From Planctomycetota bacterium (lineage in GTDB: Bacteria; Planctomycetota; GCA-002687715; DRQF01), in NCBI GenBank assembly GCA_011369445.1, contig DRQF01000120.1:1-64000 (forward strand): 64,000 bases of DNA, read 5' to 3'. The translations under genes were made by a program, and so were the position numbers. Shown here in pieces: positions 16,945 through 27,259 of the stretch (its first letter is position 1; each line of letters opens with the position of its first letter). The notes beneath the pieces were generated by a model, which was given only the letters and a program-made list of their open reading frames with translations, had not been told where the DNA came from and made no database searches.

Positions 16945-19326
16945 TCATTGCATCTTCTCTTCCAGCACGAGACGCAGGTCGCCCTGTTGGCCGGAGACGA
17001 AAGTGGGAGGCTCGCCAACGAGGTGCCAGCGTGTGATCCGAATTCTGGCCGTGGGGGTCGCGGCTTTCGTCATCGCGAAGGCCCGCACCGTGCAGAAGCG
17101 CCCTTCCTCCACCCAGATCTCGAAGTGTCCCGCCGCATCCGTCTCCGCCGAGGACTGGGTCGTCACGGACGCCATGCCGCTTGGGGTGATCGTCTCCGCC
17201 GCGATGGACACCCGAACGCCCGGAAAGATGCTCCCATCCTCGTGGACCGTGACACCGCGGACGAGAACGGTCCGGGGAAGATGGACGGTCACCTTCTTCG
17301 TTTCGCCGGCCTTCAGGGTCACCTTCATGCGCTCGCCGCCCGCCACGTCGAGGCTGTAGCTCCCGGCCGGAATGTCCTTGAAGCGGAAACGCCCCTCCAC
17401 GTCCGTCCGTGAGGAAAGGATCTCGCCCTGCGATCCCGACATCCAACGCCGCGACCCGGAGGGCGCCACGACCCCCTCGGGGCGCAAAGCGACCCTGAGC
17501 CCCGTGCCTAGGGTCCCGTCGCCTCGCAGCACCCTGCCCTCGCATGAGGCGCCCCGACCGAGCTCGAGTATGAGATCGGCGGGGACGGGCTTTTGGGCGA
17601 GGTCCAGGGCAACCTCCGCCTTCGACTTGAAATCAGGATGCGCCGCCTCGACGACGATGTCCTTCATGGAGGGCACCGAACCCAGCTCGAAGGCCCCGGC
17701 CTCGTCGCTCAGGACAGGCATTCGCAATCCGAGGCGCGCCTTCACGCTCCCCCAGAGCTCCGACTTCGCTCGAAAACTCACCGTCGCTCCAGAGACCGGT
17801 TCCCCGCCGGGGCCGACCACGCGCCCCCGGAGCCTCACCCCGGGCTCCATCAGCACGTCGACGCCTTCCCGAATCTCCCCGGGACGAAGACGCTTCGTGT
17901 CGTCATCCCCGTTCGTCGTGCTCTCGAGGAAGCCCGCGAGGTAGGCGACAGGGTCTCCGCGATACTCCGCCACGTAGTCCGGATGGGTCGCCGTGACGAC
18001 GAAGAAACCCGCTGGAACGTGCTCGACCCGGTAGAAGCCCCGCGCATCTGTCTGGACGGGAAGCGATCGCCCCTTCAAGCCGATGGCCTGGGGGCTCACG
18101 ACGACGACTTCGGCCCCCTCGATGGGCGCGAGCGTCCCCTTTGCGAGAACGCGTCCCTCCAGGGTCGCACCCCCGAACATCTTCAGATCCACGAGTTCGC
18201 GCTCCCCGTTGCGGTCCGCATCGAGCAGCCGAATCCCAGGGTTCAGGCGCGTTCGCGCCCCGTCGCCGATATCCAGGGTGTAACGCTCCGCGATGGCACC
18301 GATCACCAGGTCCCCGGTCGAGGGCACACCGTGCAGAACGTACGAACCATCTTCTCCGCTTCGGGTGGAAAGATACGCCGGGAACATCCGCTCCTTGATG
18401 TCGACCAAAGCATAGACGACGACGTTGGCGAGACCCTCATTCGTGCTCCCATCGAAAACCCGTCCGAAGACCTCCGCTTCAGGCCGCAACGTGAAGGAGT
18501 GGGGAGGGTTCGCCCCTGGCCGCAGGACGAGAATCCCCGTCCCCGTGACACCGTAGCCCTCGGCCGTCAACGTCCCTGAGAAAATGCTGGGTTCGAGGTC
18601 CTCGAACACAAAACGCCCCTTCTCATTCGTGATCTCCTGGTAGGTGCGAAGGAGGGGAGCATGTCCGATCGCCACATCGAGAAGCTCCACCCTCACCCCG
18701 GGCACAGGTGAGCCGTCCGGGGAAACCACCGTTCCTTCGAAGCGTACCCCAGGAAGAAGAGCGATTTCGATATGCCGCCTTGAGAGTTCCCGCAAGATGC
18801 GGAAGGCCTCGGCGAAACGGCGACCGTAGCCCTTGGCACGGACGAGAACCGTGTAGTCTCCCGGCGCCACGTCGTCGAAACGAAACCCTCCCTGGTGGTC
18901 CGTCGTCGTGGTCGCGAGCGGTTGATTGGTGGCTCGAAGCATCGTCAGGTCCGTCACGACGTTCACGTCGTTCGGGTCCGTAGCGACGACGGAGGGCAGA
19001 AGGGCCACGCTGGCTCCCGAGATGGACGTCGAGGTCGCCTTGTCTCGAACGCGGCCCAAGATGACCGATCCACTCGGCGCGTCGGGCGCAACCGTCGCAG
19101 GTTCCCGGTCCTCGGAGCGGCCCGCCTCGTGCGCGGGAGTCCGCTCGGTTCTCGTCTCGTAGACGGGTTTTCGCCGCACGAGGTCCTTGCCCGGCGAGGT
19201 GTCATCCACCGCCCCCGCAGGGCCCTCATCCATCACGTCGGACTCCGCCTCGTCCGACAAGAACAGATACAAACAGGCCGAAATCAGAACGACCGCGAGC
19301 CCCAAGATCACCGTGGAAAGCTTCAT
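16945..19326 (-). CDS. Membrane-anchored carboxypeptidase-regulatory-like (CarboxypepD_reg) multidomain protein, paralog 1
   Basis: N-terminal TM then repeats of GRV.D..T...I.GA.V.....G.F......P.GDYTVLVRAKGYG type beta-sandwich modules. Confidence 0.7.
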   Translation of the reverse strand: MKLSTVILGLAVVLISACLYLFLSDEAESDVMDEGPAGAVDDTSPGKDLVRRKPVYETRTERTPAHEAGRSEDREPATVAPDAPSGSVILGRVRDKATSTSISGASVALLPSVVATDPNDVNVVTDLTMLRATNQPLATTTTDHQGGFRFDDVAPGDYTVLVRAKGYGRRFAEAFRILRELSRRHIEIALLPGVRFEGTVVSPDGSPVPGVRVELLDVAIGHAPLLRTYQEITNEKGRFVFEDLEPSIFSGTLTAEGYGVTGTGILVLRPGANPPHSFTLRPEAEVFGRVFDGSTNEGLANVVVYALVDIKERMFPAYLSTRSGEDGSYVLHGVPSTGDLVIGAIAERYTLDIGDGARTRLNPGIRLLDADRNGERELVDLKMFGGATLEGRVLAKGTLAPIEGAEVVVVSPQAIGLKGRSLPVQTDARGFYRVEHVPAGFFVVTATHPDYVAEYRGDPVAYLAGFLESTTNGDDDTKRLRPGEIREGVDVLMEPGVRLRGRVVGPGGEPVSGATVSFRAKSELWGSVKARLGLRMPVLSDEAGAFELGSVPSMKDIVVEAAHPDFKSKAEVALDLAQKPVPADLILELGRGASCEGRVLRGDGTLGTGLRVALRPEGVVAPSGSRRWMSGSQGEILSSRTDVEGRFRFKDIPAGSYSLDVAGGERMKVTLKAGETKKVTVHLPRTVLVRGVTVHEDGSIFPGVRVSIAAETITPSGMASVTTQSSAETDAAGHFEIWVEEGRFCTVRAFAMTKAATPTARIRITRWHLVGEPPTFVSGQQGDLRLVLEEKMQ

Positions 19327-19366
19327 GCCGTCTCCTCCTCCCTACTCCCGCCGCGGTGCGCTCGGA

Positions 19367-21763
19367 TCACTTCCGAACAAGCACGACCCGAACACCCTTT
19401 TCACCCGCCGCGACGACCTGGGGAGGCTTCGGCGTCGTCCACCTGATGCTCCGCTTCTGGCCGTCCTCGTCGATGTCCGTCTGCGTTGCACGGGCTTCAA
19501 GGGTGTATCGGGCGCCGTCCGACACGGCGATCTCGAAGTGTCCTTCCGCGTCGCTGTACGCCACGCCGCCACCGTTGCGAGGACGATCGGATTCGACGGC
19601 ACCGCTGCCCGGAACGACTCTCGCTCTCACCCGAACGTGCGAGAACGGTGACCCGTCCTCATGGAGCGTCATGCCTTCGATGATGACCTCGCGCACGAGT
19701 CGCAACTCCTCCGTACGCTCCTCACCCGCGGCGAGTTCGATCGTCATCACCCGTTTCGAAACAGCGATCACGGAATACTTTCCTGCCGGAATGCGCTCGA
19801 TCCGGAAGCGCCCCGCGTCGTCCGTCCGCGCCTCGAGCTTGCGCACCGGACGCACCGAGCCACCGAGCCCCAGAAACCCTCCGCCGCGCCGGTCGGTCGG
19901 CACCAACTCCACGAGGGTTTTCGCCATGGCCGTTCCGTCGCTGTCGTAGGCCACCCCCTTGAACACGGCTCCTTCGCCCAGACGGAGCGTCACCTCGGGA
20001 GGCGCCTCGTCGCCGCTCAAGTCCAAGATCTCCCGGCCGGAGGACACGAACCGCGGGTGTGTCGCCACCACCTCCACCTTCTTGTGGCGGGGCACGGAGA
20101 CGAGTTCGAAGCGACCCTCGGCGTCGGTCGTGAAAGGGGTCCCCCTCCCGAGCACGGACCGGGCCATCGCGTCACGTCCGTCCCCCGACAGGAACTCGAT
20201 CGTCGCACCAGCCACGGGCGCTCCCGTTCCGTCCACGACTCGCCCGAGAATCCTCCTCCCCCTTTGCATGACGACATCGACGGCGTCGCGGACCTCCCCC
20301 GGTTCAAGAGGTCGATCACGGCCCTCCTTGGTCTTCCTGGTCGCCATGAGGCCGCCGAAGAATCCCCCTTTCAGACCGAAGACCGCCCTGACGAAGTCGG
20401 GGTGCGAAGCCATGACCATGAAGGAGCCGGCGGGCACCCCCTTGATCTCATACCGGCCGTTCTCATCGCTCGTCACGGGCCCTGTCCTCAGGACCGTGCC
20501 GATGCTGTTGGGGCTGATCACAGTGACTTCAGCCCCCGCGATGGGCGTCAGGCTTCCCTCGGCGAGAATCCTCCCAGAAACCGTCGCTCCCCCGACCATG
20601 GGGAGATCGACGAGATCGCGTTCGCCGTTCCGGTCCTTCTCAGCGAGTTGAATGCCAGGGATGCCGCGCTTGTCCGTCGGATTCTCAATCTTCAAACCGT
20701 ACCCCTCGCTCCGCGCCCCAAGAATCAGGTCGCCCTCCCTGGGAAGGCCTCGGAGGGAATAGGCGCCGTCCTTGCCGCTCCGCGTCTCCACGTAAGCCGG
20801 GAACCCGCGGCTGTCCTTGAATTCGGCCATCGCGTACACGAGAGCCCCCTCGAGCCCTTTGCCGGTCGACACGTCAAAGACGCGACCGAACACCTCGGCT
20901 TCCGGGGCAAGGACATACACCTTCGGTTCCCCCTGGGCTTCACCGGCCGTCAGGCGAAATTGCCCCATTCCCGTCGCGCCGTAGCCCTTCGCCACGAGGG
21001 ATCCGGTGTACCGCCCGGGGCCCAGATCCGTGAACTCGAAGCGCCCCTTCTCGTTCGTGGTCGTCTGGTAGGTGCGCAGAACCCTCAACTGCGCCCGCCC
21101 CCGATCGAACAGGCTCACTTGGACGCTCGGAACGGGAAGCCCCTCCGGGTTATGCACGATTCCTTTGAAGGTGACTGCCGGCTCCAAACGGACTTCCAAA
21201 CCCGTGACCTCGCCCCCTTGGGACAGTCGAAAGGAATCGGAGAATCGACGCCCGAAGCCTTCAGCCCGGACCAAGACGGTATAGTCGCCGGGCTCAGCCT
21301 GTTGAATGTGGAACACGCCCTCGTCATCCGTCGTGGCCACGGTGATGGGGTGGTTGGGCGCCTGAGTGGTGCGAAACAACTCCGCCAAATCGAGTGACAT
21401 GAAGCTTTCCACCACCGAGCTGCGCAACAGACCGACCTTGGCTCCCATGATCGGTCGCCCGTCTTCTTTCTTCAAGACTCTCCCGCTGATGGCGGGATGA
21501 AGATCCCTCTCCGCACGCTCCGGATCGGGAGCCCCTTCGGAGCTCTCCTCTCCATCTTCCGAGATCGCCGACTCCGTCGAGTGGTCTGCGTCCGCACCCC
21601 GATGCCGTCGAACCGCCTCGGTCCGATCCGCCTCGACGGAATCCGACGTGGTCGCGGGTCCCACCACATCGGTTTCCTCGTCCCCCATGAAGAAGAAGAG
21701 AAATCCGGCCACCAGGGCCAAGGCTAGGCCCAGGAGCAACAAGGTCAGCGGGGAAGCTTTCAT
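19367..21763 (-). CDS. Membrane-anchored carboxypeptidase-regulatory-like multidomain protein, paralog 2
   Basis: Same architecture and conserved blocks as 16945..19326 (e.g. PGDYTVLVRAEGFGRRFSDSFRL; TYQTTTNEKGRFEFTDL; AEVFGRVFDVSTGKGLEGALVYA). Confidence 0.7.
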   Translation of the reverse strand: MKASPLTLLLLGLALALVAGFLFFFMGDEETDVVGPATTSDSVEADRTEAVRRHRGADADHSTESAISEDGEESSEGAPDPERAERDLHPAISGRVLKKEDGRPIMGAKVGLLRSSVVESFMSLDLAELFRTTQAPNHPITVATTDDEGVFHIQQAEPGDYTVLVRAEGFGRRFSDSFRLSQGGEVTGLEVRLEPAVTFKGIVHNPEGLPVPSVQVSLFDRGRAQLRVLRTYQTTTNEKGRFEFTDLGPGRYTGSLVAKGYGATGMGQFRLTAGEAQGEPKVYVLAPEAEVFGRVFDVSTGKGLEGALVYAMAEFKDSRGFPAYVETRSGKDGAYSLRGLPREGDLILGARSEGYGLKIENPTDKRGIPGIQLAEKDRNGERDLVDLPMVGGATVSGRILAEGSLTPIAGAEVTVISPNSIGTVLRTGPVTSDENGRYEIKGVPAGSFMVMASHPDFVRAVFGLKGGFFGGLMATRKTKEGRDRPLEPGEVRDAVDVVMQRGRRILGRVVDGTGAPVAGATIEFLSGDGRDAMARSVLGRGTPFTTDAEGRFELVSVPRHKKVEVVATHPRFVSSGREILDLSGDEAPPEVTLRLGEGAVFKGVAYDSDGTAMAKTLVELVPTDRRGGGFLGLGGSVRPVRKLEARTDDAGRFRIERIPAGKYSVIAVSKRVMTIELAAGEERTEELRLVREVIIEGMTLHEDGSPFSHVRVRARVVPGSGAVESDRPRNGGGVAYSDAEGHFEIAVSDGARYTLEARATQTDIDEDGQKRSIRWTTPKPPQVVAAGEKGVRVVLVRK

Positions 21764-21879
21764 GGTCCTGACTCCTTCTCTACCCATGGGCGTGAACCGA
21801 TTCGTCCCCCAAGACCCGCTATTCTCGACCTTCGTCCGATGATCGGGTAACCTCGGGAGGTCATGAGGGAGCGCCGAGG

Positions 21880-22695
21880 ATGAAATGTCGATTCTGGGGA
21901 ACCCGAGGCAGCGTTCCCGTTTCGGGGCCCCAGTACATGGAATTCGGAGGCAATACGCCATGCCTCCAGCTGACCACCCAAGGATGCCCCGAACCGATCA
22001 TTCTGGACAGCGGAACGGGAATCCGAGAGTTCGGCCAGCATTATATGACCCACCGAACGGAAGTCGGCGACACGATTCACCTTTTTCTGACGCACGCCCA
22101 CTGGGACCACATTCAGGGATTTCCATTTTTTATTCCGGCCTACGTCCCCGGCGTCAACCTGCACATCTACTGCACGAAGAAGGCGAAGGATTTTCTCTCC
22201 GGCCAGATGACCGCTCCCTACTTTCCCGTGGGAATGGATGTGATGATGGCGTCCTTCCACTTTCATGAGCTGGCCCAGGGCGACGAGATGCAGTTGGGAG
22301 ACGTTCGCATCCGGTGGATTCCTCTCCCCCACCCCCAGGAATCCACGGGGTTCCGCATTGACGACGGCGCACGCTCCCTTGTTTTCGCAACCGACACCGA
22401 ACATCCCGCCGAGGGGCTCAACGAACAGTTGGTGGGCCTTGCGAGAAACACCGACGTGCTCATCTATGACGCCCAGTATACGCCCGACGAATACGAGGCA
22501 GGGAAACAGGGATGGGGCCACTCGACGTTTCACCAGGGTGCGGAAGTCGCGAAGGCGTCCGCCGCGGAGCGGCTGATCTTGTTCAGCCACGACCCGAGTC
22601 ACGACGACGCCGCTTGCCGCGCCATCGAGACCTCATGTCAGGAAGAATTCCCCAACACCTGGTCCGCCCGGCAAGGCATCCAAATCGAGATCTGA
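21880..22695 (+). CDS. MBL-fold metallo-hydrolase
   Basis: MKCRFWGTRGSVPVSG...TPCLQL, FLTHAHWDHIQGFPFF (HxHxDH variant), LVFATDTEH, LILFSHDPSHDD. Confidence 0.85.
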   Translation: MKCRFWGTRGSVPVSGPQYMEFGGNTPCLQLTTQGCPEPIILDSGTGIREFGQHYMTHRTEVGDTIHLFLTHAHWDHIQGFPFFIPAYVPGVNLHIYCTKKAKDFLSGQMTAPYFPVGMDVMMASFHFHELAQGDEMQLGDVRIRWIPLPHPQESTGFRIDDGARSLVFATDTEHPAEGLNEQLVGLARNTDVLIYDAQYTPDEYEAGKQGWGHSTFHQGAEVAKASAAERLILFSHDPSHDDAACRAIETSCQEEFPNTWSARQGIQIEI

Positions 22696-22777
22696 GGCCC
22701 GGGAAAGCGCTGATTCTGGACACGCGGGGCAGCCATCGGCCATAATGTCCGCGTCGTCAACTCAAGGAAACTCGCCC

Positions 22778-23854
22778 ATGAATCGCTTGGCCGGTCTCAT
22801 CATCGCTCTCGTTGCAGCCTCGTGCGTCCCATCCACAGCCCAGGTCTGCATCAACCCCAATGACGTGCTGCTCTCGAATGACAACCTACCGGCCGTGCCC
22901 AGCGGTGCCACACCGGTCTCTGTCATCCAGGGCTTGGGCAACGGCGAAGCCGCCGCAGCCGTTTTCGACACGACGGGACTCAGCACGCAGGGCGTCAAGG
23001 TCAATCTCGCCGCCGTGGGGTACATGAACGTGGTGGGAACGAACGGCATTCAGGCTGCCGTGAACCTGCAGATCTACGACGGCGTCACCTTCGACGCGGC
23101 GGGCGTGCCGACACTGGGCTCCCTCGCCTTCGACTACGCCAGCGCCACGGGATCGAATCTCCAGCTCACCAGCCACGCCATCAACACGACGGATTTGAGC
23201 GCCTTCAACGTCACGGTCACGAGTGGAAAACTCGTCGTGGCCTGGTCCATGGTCTTCAACACCGGAGCGCCCCAGACGAACTTCGCCACGGACAACAGCG
23301 CCATCCAGTTCACCTGCAACCCGTCCGTCACCCCGCTCCAGAAGAATCTCATCTTCATCCAAGGCCAAGGCTGGCGGGACGCGGCTCTCGCCACGGTCCA
23401 GGGAATTCCCCTGTGCCCCGTCTTCTATTCGGGCAATTGGATCATCCGGGCCTGCGTCGAACCCATGGTCAACCCCACCCAGATTCTCATCTCCGGCAGT
23501 CCGACCACCGCGGGGGGCTTCGTCAACGTGACCTTCAACTCGCCCAATCATCCGGGCCAGTTCTATTTCGGCGCCCCCGCCTTCACGGCCAACATGGGCT
23601 CGCCCACGGTCTACGGCACGTTCCCTCTCGACTTCGACCCGCTCCTGCAGGCCTACCTCCAGTTCCCCGTCGAAGCCTCGCAGGTCTTTTTCAACTTCAA
23701 CGGGAACCTCGGCCCCACAGGCACGGCACCGGGAATCATCTTCATTCCGCCGACGACGCCGCCTCTCAGCTTCCTCGTCGCCTTCATCGTGATGGATCCG
23801 ACACTCTCCTTCTTCGAGGGGATCTCTTCGCCCGCCACGATTCAGGTTCTCTGA
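22778..23854 (+). CDS. Secreted protein of unknown function
   Basis: Signal peptide MNRLAGLIIALVAASCVPSTAQ; no recognised domain. Confidence 0.55.
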   Translation: MNRLAGLIIALVAASCVPSTAQVCINPNDVLLSNDNLPAVPSGATPVSVIQGLGNGEAAAAVFDTTGLSTQGVKVNLAAVGYMNVVGTNGIQAAVNLQIYDGVTFDAAGVPTLGSLAFDYASATGSNLQLTSHAINTTDLSAFNVTVTSGKLVVAWSMVFNTGAPQTNFATDNSAIQFTCNPSVTPLQKNLIFIQGQGWRDAALATVQGIPLCPVFYSGNWIIRACVEPMVNPTQILISGSPTTAGGFVNVTFNSPNHPGQFYFGAPAFTANMGSPTVYGTFPLDFDPLLQAYLQFPVEASQVFFNFNGNLGPTGTAPGIIFIPPTTPPLSFLVAFIVMDPTLSFFEGISSPATIQVL

Positions 23855-23869
23855 CTCGATCCCAAAAGT

Positions 23870-23891
23870 CGCCCCCTTGTCACGGGGGGCG
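23870..23891 (+). terminator. Intergenic hairpin (weak terminator candidate)
   Basis: CGCCCCC TTGTCACG GGGGGCG 7-bp stem, no U-tract. Confidence 0.3.
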
Positions 23892-23911
23892 GCTCCGTAT
23901 CCAATCCCCCC

Positions 23912-26900
23912 ATGAGCCATCGCTTCGTTCGCGGCGGGATTCTCCGCACCGCTTTTCTTCTTCTGCTCCTCGCCTCGGTGCGAGCACAGGTCATTTCCAA
24001 AACCGCGCAGCCGGGTCGCACGGAAGACCGACTGCGCTCGCCGCTTCGCTCCGCGGATTCGGCGCTGAAGTCGGGAGATGAGCCGGAGGCACGACGCCAT
24101 CTTCTGAACGCTCTGGCCATCGCCCCGTTCAACGCCGCCGTCCTCGAGAGGCTCCTCACCCTTGGCGTCAAGACGTCAGCTGGACGTCATCTGTGGGCGC
24201 TGCGCCACGCGGCCCTCCTCGTCGATGCCGGTGGCAAGCTCAGGATTCCCACGAAGACCAAAAAACTGTTCCCCTCCAAGGACCCCTGGCCGAAGCGACT
24301 CGCACTCGCCCGCGCACAGGCCGTCTTCGCCGTCGAACGCCTTCTCGGCAAGAAGACACCGAACGGCCGGGGAGCGGATGCCTCCAACCTACTGCGAGCG
24401 TGGGCCGCGCCGCTCGTCCGGTTCCTCCTCGAGGATTCTCCCCAACTTCTGAACGCGCAAGCCCGCAGGCTGAACGAAGCGCTCGCAGTCACGGTCCCTC
24501 ATCGTTCGCAGGTGATCGACGACCTTCTCGCCGTCGCTGAAAACCCCAACGACCCGGAAAGCGCTCTCGAGGCAGGACGTATTCTCAGAGGATTCGCCAG
24601 CCAGGCGGCACAAAAGGATCTTGAGGGCCGGCCCGCTCCCAAGCTTCCCACGCGACTCGCGCAGCGCGCCGCGGCCGCGGTCGATCGATCGCGCAAGGTG
24701 TTGGCCGCGGAGGATGGCGCACCGCTGACCGTGGAGAAACTGAGGGCCATGTCCCCCGCGGAGCGAGACGCATTCACCGCCGCTCACGCCACGCCCGCCC
24801 ACCCCGGCCGAGCTGTTTCTCCGAACGGTCTCTACCTCGTCGAGACGCCCTGTGGGTTCGAGACCCTCCTCGGCGTGGCCTCGACCATCGAGAAGCATCA
24901 CCGGCGGTTGGTCAAGTGGTATGGCCGCGACCCCTTCGAGGGACAGAGTGGAACGATTCGAGTCGTCACGACCACCGACGAGTTGGAGCGCGAAGGCGCC
25001 CCCTATTGGTGGGCGGGCGGCTTCCAGGGAGGCGACGTGACCACCGTCCGCTTCACGGTCAGTTCCATCGAGTCCCTGGGCCATACCCTGACTCACGAAC
25101 TCACCCATCGTTTCGACGGCGCCCTTTTTCCAGGACAGCCCGCTTGGCTGGCGGAAGGGAAGGCCACGTGGACGGGAAGCGCGTATGCAGGAACCGACTC
25201 CAAGTCCTTCGTCGACAACTACGCCAACTTCGGATCGATGGAGACGGCGCTGCGAAAGGGCTACGGCAACCCGAAGAAGCTGAGGAAGCTCCTCGAAGGT
25301 CACCCGGAGGACTACCGTGACAACTATCCCGTGGGGCACGCCCTGTTCGTCTATCTGAACACTTGGGAGGATAACGGTGGACCTGTCTTCAGGAAGCGCT
25401 TCCAGGAGTTCATGAGCAACCCGCGGAAGATGCGCGGCCAGCCGTTTCCCTGGTTCACGAATCGCTTCTGCGACGGGAAAGACGGGCGACCGGAAGACTT
25501 CGACGCCTTCGCCGAAGGCTTCGCCAAGTTCATTGGTGGCTTCTACTGGCTCAACAGAAAACCTTGGACCGAGCGCTACGCCGCACGGGCCGGCAAGAGC
25601 CCCCCGAGGCCACGGGTCTACGATCCCCCCACGTGGCCCACGGACCGCTCTCGGGCCGAGCCCTTTTTCGGAACCGGTCACGCCGCCGCCGCCGCCCGAC
25701 TGTTCGACCGCCTGGGCAACAATGACGCCGCATTGCGCGCCCACCTGTTTGCCTTCGCCGTCGACGGCCCCGCAGAGGTGCGTTTGGAGCGACTGGCGGA
25801 CCTTCTTGCCCAGGCACGCAAGGAGCCGCTGGCATGGTTTGCGCGCACCCTTCTTCGGCGAGGCTGGCCGGACAATCACGATCGCATTCCACCCATCAAG
25901 GGCGCCATTCCCAGCAAGCTCGTGGGTCTCCACCGCCTGCTGGGGGAGGCGGCGGCGGCCCACCGGGAGATGGGGCTGTCCCGGGTCGAAGCCCGACTGC
26001 TGGCCGAGCAGGCGGAGTTCGCGGAGTTTCTCGGGTTCGACCGCCCGAAGGCGGACATGCGTCCGCCCGCCATGGACAAGGGGGCCCACCCTTACGTCCG
26101 TCCGGCGCGCGCCCTCGATCTCTACGGGTGGAAAGAGGACCGCCTCGTCGGATACGACAAGTTCCGTGTCAAGGGTCTGTGGTACGTCGCCCGCGACGGG
26201 ACGCTGCACGTGGGTCGCAGAAAGCCCCGCAAGGCGACGGGGAGCTTCGATCCTCGTGCGCACGAACGGCAGATTTTCGTGCGGACGCCTGTTCCTCTCG
26301 ACGGTGTGCGGTCCCGCATCGAGCTGGACATCCGGTTCACGACCTCATTCGTCTCCGGAGCGGTCATCTTGGGATACGAACGGCGAGACCGCGCCATCAC
26401 GTTTCATTTCACGGCGGGCGACTACATGGTGGGGATCGGGCAGAAGAAGTCCCCTCCCGCCTTCGAGACCGTCCGATGGTCGCTGCGCGGCGGATGGATC
26501 CGCGAAGGAGGGCTCCGCCGGGAGGCCCCCGGGGGACGCTTCGAGTTCGGCGGTGCGAAGCCCAACTTTCATCTCCGCCTGGACCTGGACGGCGCGGAGG
26601 TGGCGGCCTACATCGACGGCAGATGGGTGGGCACCTACCGCACCGGGGACGGACGCCCCATCACGGGCCCCCTCGGATTCGCCACCAGCTTCGGCGCCTT
26701 CGCCGTCACCCGTGCGACCCACCAGCGCTTCGATCGCTATCGAGCGCTCGGGTGGCCGAATCCCCTCCCCGCCGGGCTCGATCTTGCAAAGGACGGCACG
26801 GAGACGATGGATCGTCTCCTCAATCGACGGGTGAAAGGGCTCCCTTCTTCGCCCCAGGGCGCCCTCGTGATCTGGATCCCCAGAACCGAGGACGACGACG

Positions 26901-27259
26901 GGGAGTTGGACGTACGGGACATTGTCACGTCTGCCCGCTTCACCTGGGAAGGCATCCGGGCAGACCTGCCTCGTTTCCGTCTCCCCCAACCCGTCTACAT
27001 GGTCCTTCCGGGTGATCTCCCGGCGGACGCCAGCCAGGAACTCGCCGCGTCCTTGGGCGCCCCGGACCGCCTCCACTTCTTCAGCCATCATCGACGCCAC
27101 TACATCTTCGATCTGAAGCGACCGAATATGCCCGCCGACCCCATGCCGGTTCTCATGTTCATCGACGATGCGGGCTGTCTTCGCCTCGCGGACATCTACG
27201 TCGTGGGCAGAGAGGACCTGCCTCCCAACTTCCGCACCTGGTGTCGAGTCCACCGATGA
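23912..27259 (+). CDS. Large secreted gluzincin-like metallopeptidase with LamG/3-keto-disaccharide-hydrolase-like C-terminal region
   Basis: Signal peptide; SLGHTLTHELTHRFDGALFPGQPAWLAEGKATW (HExxH plus downstream E); C-terminal SRIELDIRFTTSFVSGAVILGYE...FHLRLDLDGAEVAAYIDGRWVGTYRTGDGRPITGPLGFATSFG beta-sandwich-like. Confidence 0.6.
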   Translation: MSHRFVRGGILRTAFLLLLLASVRAQVISKTAQPGRTEDRLRSPLRSADSALKSGDEPEARRHLLNALAIAPFNAAVLERLLTLGVKTSAGRHLWALRHAALLVDAGGKLRIPTKTKKLFPSKDPWPKRLALARAQAVFAVERLLGKKTPNGRGADASNLLRAWAAPLVRFLLEDSPQLLNAQARRLNEALAVTVPHRSQVIDDLLAVAENPNDPESALEAGRILRGFASQAAQKDLEGRPAPKLPTRLAQRAAAAVDRSRKVLAAEDGAPLTVEKLRAMSPAERDAFTAAHATPAHPGRAVSPNGLYLVETPCGFETLLGVASTIEKHHRRLVKWYGRDPFEGQSGTIRVVTTTDELEREGAPYWWAGGFQGGDVTTVRFTVSSIESLGHTLTHELTHRFDGALFPGQPAWLAEGKATWTGSAYAGTDSKSFVDNYANFGSMETALRKGYGNPKKLRKLLEGHPEDYRDNYPVGHALFVYLNTWEDNGGPVFRKRFQEFMSNPRKMRGQPFPWFTNRFCDGKDGRPEDFDAFAEGFAKFIGGFYWLNRKPWTERYAARAGKSPPRPRVYDPPTWPTDRSRAEPFFGTGHAAAAARLFDRLGNNDAALRAHLFAFAVDGPAEVRLERLADLLAQARKEPLAWFARTLLRRGWPDNHDRIPPIKGAIPSKLVGLHRLLGEAAAAHREMGLSRVEARLLAEQAEFAEFLGFDRPKADMRPPAMDKGAHPYVRPARALDLYGWKEDRLVGYDKFRVKGLWYVARDGTLHVGRRKPRKATGSFDPRAHERQIFVRTPVPLDGVRSRIELDIRFTTSFVSGAVILGYERRDRAITFHFTAGDYMVGIGQKKSPPAFETVRWSLRGGWIREGGLRREAPGGRFEFGGAKPNFHLRLDLDGAEVAAYIDGRWVGTYRTGDGRPITGPLGFATSFGAFAVTRATHQRFDRYRALGWPNPLPAGLDLAKDGTETMDRLLNRRVKGLPSSPQGALVIWIPRTEDDDGELDVRDIVTSARFTWEGIRADLPRFRLPQPVYMVLPGDLPADASQELAASLGAPDRLHFFSHHRRHYIFDLKRPNMPADPMPVLMFIDDAGCLRLADIYVVGREDLPPNFRTWCRVHR

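Noticed and set aside
19661-21397. 578-aa + strand ORF antisense to the second carboxypeptidase-regulatory-like protein
   Set aside because: His/Arg-rich shadow ORF with no domain.
24389-26263. 624-aa - strand ORF antisense to the peptidase
   Set aside because: Shadow ORF; + strand has signal peptide and HExxH.
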